Assembly: GCF_030815485.1 (NCBI RefSeq)
Contig: NZ_JAUSWV010000002.1
Span: 7,130,001 to 7,194,000, forward strand
Source: Streptomyces rishiriensis
Lineage (GTDB): Bacteria > Actinomycetota > Actinomycetes > Streptomycetales > Streptomycetaceae
DNA length: 64,000 nt
Reading direction: 5' to 3'
Below, piece by piece: positions 42,988-51,463 of this stretch (the stretch's first letter is position 1; every line of letters begins with the position of its first letter). The position numbers were made by a program, and so were the translations under genes. Below the pieces are notes generated by a model. That model saw nothing but the letters and a program-made list of their open reading frames with translations. It was not told where the DNA came from and did no database searches.

Positions 42988-43299
42988 CCGGGGGCGGGAG
43001 ACGTCCGACTGTGCGGGCCGGGGAGCGAAAAGCTCCCCGGCCCGCACAGTCGTTTCCGGACCACTCCTGACCAGGTCTGATCGGCGTCTTTCCAGGTTGT
43101 TCCCCGGGAGGCCCGGCCTTATCGGTCTGTCGTACGAAGCCTCATACCAGAGCGGGACGCTCGCTGGGTGACTTTGTCAACTGCCCACCGCACCTGACAC
43201 CTTGCCGACTACTGTGAGTGGCCGTCGGGCGGCACCGGGCCGAAATCTTCGGCTCCCCCGACCGACAGTCAGACTCGACGGACCAGTACGAGGACACCG
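42988..43299. other. 312-bp intergenic region before conservon
   Basis: Contains the terminator of the MBL-fold gene and the upstream region of cvnA. No ORF with coding character. TTGTCA (near 43176) and TACTGT (near 43212) resemble promoter hexamers but their spacing is too long. Confidence 0.5.
43006..43052 (+). terminator. Very stable terminator after MBL-fold hydrolase gene
   Basis: A perfect 21-bp stem (43006-43026 with 43032-43052) and loop GAAAA, followed by GTTTCC. It is the strongest hairpin in the window. Confidence 0.92.
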
Positions 43300-45672
43300 A
43301 TGTCTCACCTCCGCGCACCCGCCACACGCGCCGACCGCCGTGAGGGCGGGCGGCACGGGCGGCCGGTCGCCCGCCCCGCACCCGCGCCGGCCGAGACACA
43401 CATACGGCCCCAGCTGCTGCGGCTCGCCGTGCTCCCGCCGACCGCGGTCGCCCTCAGCGCCTGCGCGGTCGTCCTGTTCACCGTGCGCTCCACCGGGGTC
43501 CGGCCCGGCGTGACCTTGTGGGCCGTCCTGGCCGGCGCCGTCGCCGTGACCGGCGTCGGCATCGTGATCGCCGCCGTGGCCGCGGACCGCGCCGCCCGCT
43601 CGGTCGGCGACCGGGTCACGGCCCTGCGACGCAGCAGCGCGCGCGGTGAGGCCGACCTGCGCGCCGTCATCGAGGCGCTGCGCCGCGGCGAGGCCCCGCC
43701 CCGCCGCACGCCGCGCGGTGGACCGCCCGGCGACGCCGACGACTTCGAGCTGCTCGCCGCCGACCTGGCCCGGGCCCACGACGGGGCCGTCACCGCCGTC
43801 GTCCAGGCCGCGCAGTTGTCCAGCCAGGCCGGCAGCGAACAGAAACTGGAGGTCTTCGTCAATCTCGCGCGGCGCCTTCAGTCCCTGGTGCACCGCGAGA
43901 TCTCGATCCTCGACGAGCTGGAGAACGCGATCGAGGACCCCGATCTCCTCAAGGGCCTCTTCCATGTCGACCACCTCGCCACCCGCATCCGCCGGCACGC
44001 CGAGAACCTCGCCGTCCTCGGCGGGGCCGTCTCCCGGCGGCAGTGGAGCAACCCGGTCTCCATGACCGAGGTGCTGCGCTCCGCCATCGCCGAGGTCGAG
44101 CAGTACGCACGGGTCAAACTCGTCCCGCCCATCGACGGCGAACTGCGCGGTCACGCCGTCGCCGACGTCATCCACCTGCTCGCCGAACTCGTCGAGAACG
44201 CCACGGTGTTCTCCGCCCCGCACACCCAGGTGCTGCTGCGCGCCAACCTCGTCACCTCGGGACTCGCCGTCGAGGTCGAGGACCGCGGCCTCGGTATGCC
44301 CGTCGAGGAGCAGAGCAGGATGAACGCCCTGCTCGCCGATCCCGACCAGGTCAACGTCGGCCGGCTGCTCGCCGACGGCCGCATCGGCCTGTTCGTCGTC
44401 TCCCAGCTGGCCCGGCGGCACGGCATCCGGGTCCGTCTCCAGAACAACATCTACGGCGGCGTGCAGGCCGTGCTCGTCGTGCCGCAGGCGCTGCTGGGCA
44501 CCACGCCGGGGGTCCCCGGGGCGGAGTCGCGAGGACCGGACACCGACGGCGCCGGCCTGCCCCTCGCGCCCGCCGCACCCCCCGCCCCGGCCGGCCCGGT
44601 ACGGCCGCCCCTGCCGCCCGCCCCGCAGCCCCGCACCGCCCGGACGCCCGATCCGGCGCAGCCGCACGACCCGCGGGGGTACGCCACGGGCCCGGGTCTG
44701 CCGACGGGCTTCGGGTACCCGCAGGACGCGCCCGGCAGCTCCCCGTCGCCGTCCCCGGGGCGGGACACCGACGGCGCCGGGCGGTCGTTGGGCCCGGCGC
44801 GGGCACAGGGCGGCGCCCCGGCCCCCGGCTCGCCGGAGTCGTGGGACATCCCGGGCGCGGGCCGTACCCCGGCCCCGTCCCCGGCGCAGGACACGCCCGG
44901 CTCGGGAACGCCTGCGATCACCCCGCCCCCGCAGGGTCAGCCGACCGGCCCCGCCCGTGCCGCCGCGACGCCCCCGTACCCCGTCCCCGCCGAGCCGGTC
45001 CCGCAGCGGCCGGGCGCACCGGCGCCGCTGCCCGTCCGCGGTGCTCGTACGGCACGGCCCAACCCGGCCGAGGCCGTACCCGGCATCCGGCGAGGCGACC
45101 GGCCGGTCGTCGAGGAGCACGCGGGCATCGCGCCCGTCCCGCGCGTCGGCGCCGTGCGCGGCACCATGGGCAAGCCCCAACTGCCCCGCCGCCGCGCCCA
45201 GGAACACATCGTGCCCCAGCTGCGTGGCGGCCCGGCCCCGCGCCAGGACTCCGACCAGCCCGCCGGTCACGACCCCGGCCTGATGGCGGCCTTCCAGCGC
45301 GGCATCGGCCTGGCCGAGGCCCAGCAGAGCCTGGAGGCGGACGTCCTGGACCCGGCTCCGTACCGCCCGCCCGCTCCGTTCGAAGCCCCGCTCGACCCCG
45401 CTGCCCACCCGGCCTCGGACCACGACCGCAGGCCCCGGGGCCACGGTGGAGACGCCGACGGCGCCGAAGGGGGCGCGGAAGCGGGCCGGCTGGTGCCGCT
45501 CCCCGTCGACGTCGACTCAGAGGCCCGACCGCCGCACCCGTCCCGCATACCGCAGGCGCGCCCCACGCCCGCCGCCGCGCCGCCCGAGGCGTACGGCGCG
45601 CGTGACGGGCTGGACCTGCCCGGTCCCGAACGATCCACCGCCCGGCACGACGGGAGCGCACCGGCCGGATGA
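43300..45672 (+). CDS. cvnA: Conservon sensor histidine kinase-like protein (CvnA)
   Basis: 790 residues. Two membrane segments (about 40-64 and 70-95), a linker, a DHp-like helix (RLQSLVHREISILDELE with candidate His), then an HATPase domain: N-box LLAELVENATVFS, G1 VEDRGLGMP, G2 GRIGLFVVSQLA. The last 400 residues are Pro/Ala/Gly-rich and probably disordered, as is usual for CvnA. Streptomyces conservons (CvnA-D) form membrane-associated complexes resembling eukaryotic GPCR/small-GTPase signalling. A TGA-ATG overlap at 45669 leads into cvnB. Confidence 0.93.
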   Translation: MSHLRAPATRADRREGGRHGRPVARPAPAPAETHIRPQLLRLAVLPPTAVALSACAVVLFTVRSTGVRPGVTLWAVLAGAVAVTGVGIVIAAVAADRAARSVGDRVTALRRSSARGEADLRAVIEALRRGEAPPRRTPRGGPPGDADDFELLAADLARAHDGAVTAVVQAAQLSSQAGSEQKLEVFVNLARRLQSLVHREISILDELENAIEDPDLLKGLFHVDHLATRIRRHAENLAVLGGAVSRRQWSNPVSMTEVLRSAIAEVEQYARVKLVPPIDGELRGHAVADVIHLLAELVENATVFSAPHTQVLLRANLVTSGLAVEVEDRGLGMPVEEQSRMNALLADPDQVNVGRLLADGRIGLFVVSQLARRHGIRVRLQNNIYGGVQAVLVVPQALLGTTPGVPGAESRGPDTDGAGLPLAPAAPPAPAGPVRPPLPPAPQPRTARTPDPAQPHDPRGYATGPGLPTGFGYPQDAPGSSPSPSPGRDTDGAGRSLGPARAQGGAPAPGSPESWDIPGAGRTPAPSPAQDTPGSGTPAITPPPQGQPTGPARAAATPPYPVPAEPVPQRPGAPAPLPVRGARTARPNPAEAVPGIRRGDRPVVEEHAGIAPVPRVGAVRGTMGKPQLPRRRAQEHIVPQLRGGPAPRQDSDQPAGHDPGLMAAFQRGIGLAEAQQSLEADVLDPAPYRPPAPFEAPLDPAAHPASDHDRRPRGHGGDADGAEGGAEAGRLVPLPVDVDSEARPPHPSRIPQARPTPAAAPPEAYGARDGLDLPGPERSTARHDGSAPAG

Positions 45673-45734
45673 GCACGGTCACCCCCACCCCCAGCGCTCC
45701 CGCAGACCTTCGTACCCCAAGGAGTCGATCCACC

Positions 45735-46169
45735 ATGGCGAGCGACGCGCCGACCGGCCAGGTATCCGATCTCGACTGGCTGATGAGCGGCCTCGTGCAG
45801 CGCGTGCCGCACACCCTGAGCGCGGTGCTGCTCTCCTGCGACGGGCTGGTGAAGTCGGTCCACGGCCTCGACCCCGACAGCGCCGACCACATGGCCGCCC
45901 TGGCCTCCGGCCTGTACTCCCTCGGCCGCAGCGCCGGCGTCCGGTTCGCGGACGGCGGGGACGTGCGGCAGGTCGTCGTCGAACTCGACTCGACGCTGCT
46001 GTTCGTCACCACCGCCGGTTCGGGCGCGTGTCTCGCGGTGCTCGCCGGCCGGGAGGCCGACGCGGCCGTGCTCGGTTACGAGATGTCGATGCTCGTCAAG
46101 AGCGTCCGGCCGTATCTCATGACCGCGCCCCGGCAGCACGCCGTCGAACCGTCGGTGATGGGGCCTTGA
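45735..46169 (+). CDS. cvnB: Roadblock/LC7-domain protein (CvnB)
   Basis: 144 residues from ATG 45735 with AAGGAG ten bases upstream; ATG 45669, overlapping the cvnA stop, would add 22 residues without homology. Single roadblock fold: SDLDWLMSGLVQRVPHTLSAVLLSCDGLV, then HMAALASGLYSLGRSAG. Roadblock proteins modulate GTPases; in conservons CvnB bridges the kinase and CvnD. Confidence 0.93.
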   Translation: MASDAPTGQVSDLDWLMSGLVQRVPHTLSAVLLSCDGLVKSVHGLDPDSADHMAALASGLYSLGRSAGVRFADGGDVRQVVVELDSTLLFVTTAGSGACLAVLAGREADAAVLGYEMSMLVKSVRPYLMTAPRQHAVEPSVMGP

Positions 46170-46543
46170 GCGTGGCGGCGGCCGGCGACGGGCCCTGGCT
46201 CGATGACGCGGCCGGGCGGCTGGTGCGCCCGTTCACGGTCAGCGGCGGCCGGACCAAGCCCAGCGTCGCCCTGGACCTCATGTCGCAGGTGATGGCCACC
46301 GGGGCCACCCCGCTCGGCTACCTCGGTCCCGAACACGCGACCGCGCTCCAGCTGACCCGCGCGCCCGTGTCGGTGGCCGAGATCGCGGCCCAGCTGAAGC
46401 TGCCGGCCGCGGTCACCAAGGTGCTGCTCTCGGACCTCCTCGACTGCGGGGCCCTGACCACCAAACCCCCCGAGTACCACCACATCCCCACCGACCGGGC
46501 CCTTCTGGAGGCAGTGCTCGATGGACTACGACGACAGCTCTGA
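46166..46543 (+). CDS. cvnC: DUF742 protein (CvnC)
   Basis: 125 residues. TTG 46166 overlaps the cvnB stop (TTGA); GTG 46172 is an equally plausible start two codons later. DUF742 pattern: LVRPFTVSGGRTKPS, a long helical core, and LLSDLLDCGALTTKPPEY in a winged-helix-like C-terminal part. Partner of CvnA/B/D in the signalling complex. Overlaps cvnD by 23 nt, the usual conservon geometry. Confidence 0.9.
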   Translation: MSVAAAGDGPWLDDAAGRLVRPFTVSGGRTKPSVALDLMSQVMATGATPLGYLGPEHATALQLTRAPVSVAEIAAQLKLPAAVTKVLLSDLLDCGALTTKPPEYHHIPTDRALLEAVLDGLRRQL

Positions 46544-47180
46544 GTGCGACGAGCACCACGAGCACCGTGAGCGCGGCGCCCATGACGGCGGCGGCTCGGA
46601 CCCCTTTCCCACGGCGCTGAAGATCCTGGTCGCGGGCGGTTTCGGGGTCGGCAAGACGACCTTCGTCGGCGCCGTGAGCGAGATCGCGCCCCTCAGCACC
46701 GAGGAGCTGCTCACCACCGTCAGTGCCGCCACCGACAACCTCGACGGCATCGAGAACAAGGTCGAGACGACCGTCGCCATGGACTTCGGCCGCATCACCC
46801 TCGACCCGAACCACGTGCTCTACCTGTTCGGCACGCCCGGCCAGGAGCGGTTCTGGTTCATGTGGGACGAACTGTCCGAGGGCGCCCTCGGCGCGGTCAT
46901 CCTCGCCGACACCCGACGCCTCGAGGAGTGCTTCGCGGCCGTCGACTTCTTCGAGGAACGCGGACTCGCCTTCATCATCGCCATCAACGAGTTCGACGGC
47001 TCCCACCGCTACAACCCCGAGGAGGTGCGCGCCGCCATCGACCTCTCGCCGGACGTGCCCGTCGTGCGCTGCGACGCGCGTATCTCCGCGTCCGGTGTCC
47101 AGACCCTGCTCACCCTCGTCAAACACCTCATCGCCCACGCACCGGCCGCACCCCAGCCGAGCCGCGGCGCCCACATGTGA
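46521..47180 (+). CDS. cvnD: Conservon small GTPase-like ATP/GTP-binding protein (CvnD)
   Basis: 219 residues. P-loop GGFGVGKTTFVGAVSE, switch-I TTV before AMDFGRI, G3 LFGTPGQERFWF, G4-like INEFDG (NxxD variant) and G5 region RCDARIS. Acidic/His-rich N-terminus of about 28 residues. Conservon CvnD hydrolyses GTP and is controlled by CvnA-C. Downstream a GAF protein replaces the cytochrome P450 usual at position E. Confidence 0.94.
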   Translation: MDYDDSSECDEHHEHRERGAHDGGGSDPFPTALKILVAGGFGVGKTTFVGAVSEIAPLSTEELLTTVSAATDNLDGIENKVETTVAMDFGRITLDPNHVLYLFGTPGQERFWFMWDELSEGALGAVILADTRRLEECFAAVDFFEERGLAFIIAINEFDGSHRYNPEEVRAAIDLSPDVPVVRCDARISASGVQTLLTLVKHLIAHAPAAPQPSRGAHM

Positions 47181-47209
47181 TCCCCGCACCCAACGCCCCG
47201 GAGCCGCAT

Positions 47210-47245
47210 ATGACGTACGTCCACAGCGACGGAACCCGGTCATGA
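47210..47245 (+). CDS. 11-codon ORF coupled to GAF-domain gene
   Basis: ATG 47210 after GGAGCC opens 11 codons (MTYVHSDGTRS); its TGA overlaps the GAF gene ATG (47242). Possibly a coupling leader, or chance. Confidence 0.25.
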   Translation: MTYVHSDGTRS

Positions 47246-47814
47246 GCTACGACCCGCCGCGCCCGGCCGGTCGTCTGCTGCTCACCCCGGAGGACAGGGA
47301 AGCCCCCGCCCGCGCCCGCAGGCTGCGCCGACTCGGCCTCGGGGCGCAGCCGGAACCCGCCCTGGACGCCTTCGCGGACCGCCTGGCGGAGGTGGCCGGA
47401 GCGCCGTACGCCATGGTCAACTTCCTCGACGAGGAGCGGCAGTTCTTCGCCGGGCTGCACACCCCGCAGGGCGGCCGGGCCGCACGCGGCGGCAAGCCCG
47501 AGGTGGGCCGCCGGCTGCCCCGCGAGTACGGCTACTGCCCGCACGTCGTGGCGCGGCGCAAGGCGCTGGTGCTGGAGGACGTGGGGGACTACCCGCGCTT
47601 CGCGGGCAATCCGGTCGTCGACGAATACGGCATCCGCTCCTACCTGGGCGCCCCGCTCATCGACACGAGCGGCATGGTGCTGGGCACGGTGTGTGTCGCC
47701 GACCTCACGCCCAGGACCTGGGGGAAGGCGGGCCTGGAGACCATCAAGTCGACGGCCGCCGAACTCGCCGGACACCTTCAGCGACGGGAGACCGACGGGT
47801 TCCCGGCGCCGTGA
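47242..47814 (+). CDS. GAF-domain sensor protein downstream of conservon
   Basis: 190 residues from ATG 47242. GAF domain spans about residues 30-185: AGAPYAMVNFLDEERQFFAG, REYGYCPHVVARRKALVLED, RFAGNPVVDEYGIRSYLGAP, GTVCVADLTPRTW. The pattern (GYC, then VVDEYGIRSYLGAPL) is typical of actinobacterial stand-alone GAF proteins. Likely fifth member of this conservon transcript. Ligand unknown; Cys in GYCPH is a possible redox site. It converges on the GPP34 gene 10 bp away. Confidence 0.88.
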   Translation: MSYDPPRPAGRLLLTPEDREAPARARRLRRLGLGAQPEPALDAFADRLAEVAGAPYAMVNFLDEERQFFAGLHTPQGGRAARGGKPEVGRRLPREYGYCPHVVARRKALVLEDVGDYPRFAGNPVVDEYGIRSYLGAPLIDTSGMVLGTVCVADLTPRTWGKAGLETIKSTAAELAGHLQRRETDGFPAP

Positions 47815-47824
47815 GGCGCGCCGG

Positions 47825-48442
47825 TCAGGGGGCCCGCCAGATGTTGTCGAAGGCCGCGTCCTCGATGGACCGACGCTGTCGTACGGCCTCGAGTTCCGCC
47901 ACCGCGTCGCCGACCGCCGCCAGGACCGTCACGACCGTGTCGCCGGGGAGGTCCGGGAAGCCGTCGGCGGGCTCCTCGCGCAGACCGACGGCGGCGGCCA
48001 GCGCGGCGAGGACGGGCTCGTCCGCCTGCCAGCGGCCGGTGGCCTGCCGACGGGCCGACGAGTCGAGCGGCTCCGTCCCCGCGGACCGGAAGGGCAGCCG
48101 GCCGCGGCGTGGCCGTCCGACCAGCCCGTCCGCCTCGAGCCGGGCGGAGTAGGCCGCGGCCAGGCCGCTGCCGCGGCGCCACAGCCAGTCCTCGGCCGAC
48201 TCGAACGGCGCCGTCCGAACGAGTGACGCCGCGGCCTCGGCCAGGAGGCGATCGTCCGGTGCCGGTGCCCGTGCCGGTGCCGGGTCGGGCACGAGGAGAT
48301 CGCCGTCGAGGGCGACCGCTCCGGTTTCGACGAGATCGATCACCTCGGCGCCCGCGAGGGCGAGCGACAGTTCGCCCTGCCCGACGGGACGCGCGGGCAC
48401 CACGTCCATCGCGACGAGCATCAGGTCCCGTGCTGTGGTCAT
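47825..48442 (-). CDS. GPP34-family phosphoprotein (GOLPH3-like)
   Basis: 205 residues from ATG 48442, preceded by GGAG at 6 nt; GTG 48454 would add 4 residues. Pattern: ARDLMLVAMD, GQGELSLALAGAEVIDLVE, GGLVGRPRRGRLPFR-like GLVGRPRRGRLPFR, and the final DAAFDNIW helix region. Bacterial relatives of the Golgi phosphatidylinositol-4-phosphate-binding protein; function in Streptomyces unknown. Divergent from tdh. Confidence 0.88.
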   Translation of the reverse strand: MTTARDLMLVAMDVVPARPVGQGELSLALAGAEVIDLVETGAVALDGDLLVPDPAPARAPAPDDRLLAEAAASLVRTAPFESAEDWLWRRGSGLAAAYSARLEADGLVGRPRRGRLPFRSAGTEPLDSSARRQATGRWQADEPVLAALAAAVGLREEPADGFPDLPGDTVVTVLAAVGDAVAELEAVRQRRSIEDAAFDNIWRAP

Positions 48443-48696
48443 CGAAGACTCCACGTCAGTCGGCCGGCCTTGCGGGGGTTGCGGTCCAGGGTGGCACGCC
48501 CCACCGTGGTGTGCGGGAAGCCGGTCCGGGCGAACCGGGCCGGCCGTGTGAAGCAGAGCTGTGGCGGCGCTTAAGAAAAGCTCGATGGACCGGGCCGGGT
48601 GAAGTGCGGCAGATTGCTGGGCGAATCCACATGTCTTCCCGGATGCGGGGCCCTTCGGGCTGCTCGCGCCCGGGCCCTCACCACAGGAGCCGTAGC

Positions 48697-49725
48697 GTGA
48701 AGGCGCTGGTCAAGGAGAAGGCGGAGCCCGGGCTGTGGCTCGCGGACGTCCCCGAGCCGGCCGTCGGGCCCGGCGACGTGCTGATCAGGGTGCTGCGCAC
48801 CGGCATCTGCGGCACCGATCTGCACATCCGGTCCTGGGACGGCTGGGCCCAGCAGACCATCCGCACGCCGCTCGTGCTGGGCCACGAGTTCGTCGGCGAG
48901 GTCGTCGGCACCGGCCGCGACGTCGCCGACATCCAGGTGGGGGACCGGGTCAGCGGCGAGGGACACCTCGTCTGCGGCAAGTGCCGCAACTGTCTCGCCG
49001 GACGCCGCCATCTGTGCCGGGCCACCGTCGGGCTCGGCGTCGGCCGTGACGGCGCCTTCGCGGAGTACGTCGCCCTGCCCGCGGCCAACGTGTGGGTGCA
49101 CCGGGTGCCGGTGGACCTCGACATCGCGGCGATCTTCGACCCGTTCGGCAACGCCGTGCACACCGCGCTGTCCTTCCCGCTCGTCGGCGAGGACGTCCTG
49201 ATCACCGGCGCCGGACCGATCGGGCTCATGGCCGCGGCCGTCGCCCGGCACGCGGGCGCCCGCAACGTCGTCGTCACCGACGTCAGCGAGGAGCGGCTGG
49301 AGCTGGCCCGCAAGATCGGTGCGAGCCTCGCGCTGAACGTGTCGCAGGCGTCCATCGCCGACGGGCAGCGTGAGCTGGGGCTGCGCGAGGGCTTCGACAT
49401 CGGCCTGGAGATGTCCGGCCGGCCCGCGGCGCTGCGCGACATGATCGCCAACATGACGCACGGCGGCCGGATCGCGATGCTGGGGTTGCCCGCCGAGGAG
49501 TTCCCCGTCGACTGGGCCCGCATCGTGACCTCGATGATCACCATCAAGGGGATCTACGGCCGCGAGATGTTCGAGACCTGGTACGCGATGTCGGTGCTGC
49601 TGGAGGGTGGCCTCGACCTCGCCCCCGTGATCACCGGCCGGTACGGCTACCGCGACTTCGAGGCGGCCTTCGCCGACGCGGCGAGCGGCCGCGGCGGCAA
49701 GGTCATCCTCGACTGGACCGCGTAA
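48697..49725 (+). CDS. tdh: L-threonine 3-dehydrogenase
   Basis: 342 residues from GTG 48697, after CAGGAG. Zinc alcohol dehydrogenase: catalytic Zn ligands in TGICGTDLHI and GHEFVGEVV, structural Zn Cys set GEGHLVCGKCRNCLAGRRHLC (spread), NAD motif ITGAGPIGLMAAAVARHAGA. Oxidises threonine to 2-amino-3-ketobutyrate, which Kbl (46 bp downstream) cleaves with CoA to glycine and acetyl-CoA. The pair is diagnostic. Confidence 0.96.
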   Translation: MKALVKEKAEPGLWLADVPEPAVGPGDVLIRVLRTGICGTDLHIRSWDGWAQQTIRTPLVLGHEFVGEVVGTGRDVADIQVGDRVSGEGHLVCGKCRNCLAGRRHLCRATVGLGVGRDGAFAEYVALPAANVWVHRVPVDLDIAAIFDPFGNAVHTALSFPLVGEDVLITGAGPIGLMAAAVARHAGARNVVVTDVSEERLELARKIGASLALNVSQASIADGQRELGLREGFDIGLEMSGRPAALRDMIANMTHGGRIAMLGLPAEEFPVDWARIVTSMITIKGIYGREMFETWYAMSVLLEGGLDLAPVITGRYGYRDFEAAFADAASGRGGKVILDWTA

Positions 49726-49771
49726 GACACCCGCGTTTCTCGCGTTTCCTGCGTTTCTTAGGAGCTTCCTG

Positions 49772-50968
49772 ATGTTCGACTCCGTGCGCGACGATCTGCG
49801 CACCACCCTCGACGAGATCCGCGCCGCCGGTCTGCACAAGCCCGAGCGGGTCATCGGCAGCCCGCAGTCGGCGACGGTCGCCGTCACCGCGGGCGGCCGT
49901 CCCGGCGAGGTCCTCAACTTCTGCGCCAACAACTACCTCGGCCTCGCCGATCACCCCGAGGTCGTCGCCGCCGCCCACGAGGCCCTCGACCGCTGGGGCT
50001 ACGGCATGGCGTCGGTGCGCTTCATCTGCGGGACGCAGGAGGTGCACAAGGAACTGGAGGCGCGTCTCTCGGCCTTTCTCGGCCAGGAGGACACGATCCT
50101 GTACTCCTCCTGCTTCGACGCCAACGGCGGGGTTTTCGAGACGCTCCTCGGCCCCGAGGACGCGGTGATCTCCGACGCTCTCAACCACGCCTCGATCATC
50201 GACGGCATCCGGCTGTCCAAGGCCCGCCGGTTCCGCTACGCCAACCGTGATCTGGCCGACCTGGAGCGGCAGTTGAAGGACGCGTCCGACGCGCGGCGCC
50301 GACTGGTCGTCACCGACGGCGTCTTCTCCATGGACGGTTATGTGGCGCCCCTCGCCGAGATCTGCGACCTGGCCGAGCGTTACGACGCCATGGTCATGGT
50401 CGACGACTCGCACGCGGTCGGCTTCGTCGGTCCGGGCGGCCGTGGCACGCCCGAGCTGCACGGGGTGATGGACCGAGTCGACATCATCACCGGCACCCTG
50501 GGCAAGGCGCTGGGCGGCGCGTCGGGCGGCTACGTGGCGGCCCGGGCCGAGATCGTCGCCCTGCTCCGCCAGCGCTCCCGTCCCTACCTCTTCTCCAACA
50601 CCCTCGCGCCGGTCATCGCCGCCGCCTCGCTGAAGGTCCTCGACCTGCTGGAGTCGGCCGACGACCTGCGGGTGCGGCTCGCCGAGAACACCGCGCTGTT
50701 CCGCCGCCGGATGACGGACGAGGGTTTCGACATCCTGCCCGGGGACCACGCCATCGCGCCCGTGATGATCGGCGACGCGGCGAAGGCGGGCCGGATGGCC
50801 GAGCTGCTCCTGGAGCGCGGGGTGTACGTGATCGGCTTCTCCTACCCGGTGGTCCCGCAGGACCGCGCCCGCATCCGGGTCCAGCTGTCCGCCGCGCACT
50901 CCACGGACGACGTCAACCGCGCGGTCGACGCCTTCGTCGCGGCCCGGACCGAGCTGGAAGCGGCCTGA
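49772..50968 (+). CDS. kbl: Glycine C-acetyltransferase (2-amino-3-ketobutyrate CoA ligase)
   Basis: 398 residues from ATG 49772 after AGGAG. Alpha-oxoamine synthase fold: FCANNYLGLADHPEV, GMASVRFICGTQEVHKELE, SDALNHASIIDGIRLSKA, DDSHAVGFVG and the PLP lysine in GTLGKALGGASGG. Second enzyme of the threonine-to-glycine pathway, in an operon with tdh. A 495-bp repeat-rich gap follows. Confidence 0.97.
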   Translation: MFDSVRDDLRTTLDEIRAAGLHKPERVIGSPQSATVAVTAGGRPGEVLNFCANNYLGLADHPEVVAAAHEALDRWGYGMASVRFICGTQEVHKELEARLSAFLGQEDTILYSSCFDANGGVFETLLGPEDAVISDALNHASIIDGIRLSKARRFRYANRDLADLERQLKDASDARRRLVVTDGVFSMDGYVAPLAEICDLAERYDAMVMVDDSHAVGFVGPGGRGTPELHGVMDRVDIITGTLGKALGGASGGYVAARAEIVALLRQRSRPYLFSNTLAPVIAAASLKVLDLLESADDLRVRLAENTALFRRRMTDEGFDILPGDHAIAPVMIGDAAKAGRMAELLLERGVYVIGFSYPVVPQDRARIRVQLSAAHSTDDVNRAVDAFVAARTELEAA

Positions 50969-51463
50969 GTCCGACGGCGGGCCAGCTTGACGGCGGGCCA
51001 GCTTGACGGCGAGTGAGTCCCGACGGTGGCTCGAGCCGACGGCGGGCCGGCTGAATGCGTGCTGGCTTGGATGCGTGCCGGGCCTGACGGCGGCTTGAGA
51101 CGAGGGCGGGCGGTCGGTCGGGTGCGGGCCTGCGCCGACGGTGGGCCGGGTTGGATGTGTGCGGGGTCCGGCGGCGGCTCGAGCCGACGGCGGGTGGTCG
51201 GCTGCGGGCCTGCGCCGACGGTGGGCTGAACCGGATGCGTGCCGAAACAGGCAGGGCCTGAGCCGGAAGCGGCCTGAGCCGGAGCGGGCTGGTCGGACGC
51301 GGCCTGCGCGGACGCGGCCTGCGCGGACGCGGCCTGCGCGGATGCGGTCCGAGTCGGTCGCCGTCCTTGCCGGGCGCGGTCCCGGCCGGAGCGGGCCGGG
51401 CGTGGCAGGAGGCCAGGGCCGGAGGCGGTTCGAGCGGCCCGGACACATTGCGATAATCGATCC
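50969..51463. repeat. Repeat-rich intergenic region after kbl
   Basis: No convincing gene. Visible exact repeats: GACGGCGGGCCAGCTT twice in tandem (50973-51004); a 19-bp element starting GGCTCGAGCC at 51028 and 51176; a 24-bp element starting TGCGGGCCTG at 51123 and 51203, 80 bp apart; the 15-mer GGACGCGGCCTGCGC in three tandem copies (51295-51339) plus a partial fourth. The whole stretch looks like an older cascade of nested duplications. The last 12 bases hold the LysR gene promoter. Confidence 0.8.
51452..51457 (+). promoter_or_regulatory. -10 element of a probably leaderless LysR gene
   Basis: GATAAT ends 6 nt before ATG 51464, and there is no ribosome binding site. This places the transcription start on the A of the ATG. 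The -35 (GTTCGA or TTCGAG) is weak, suggesting activator need or a different sigma factor. Confidence 0.45.
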
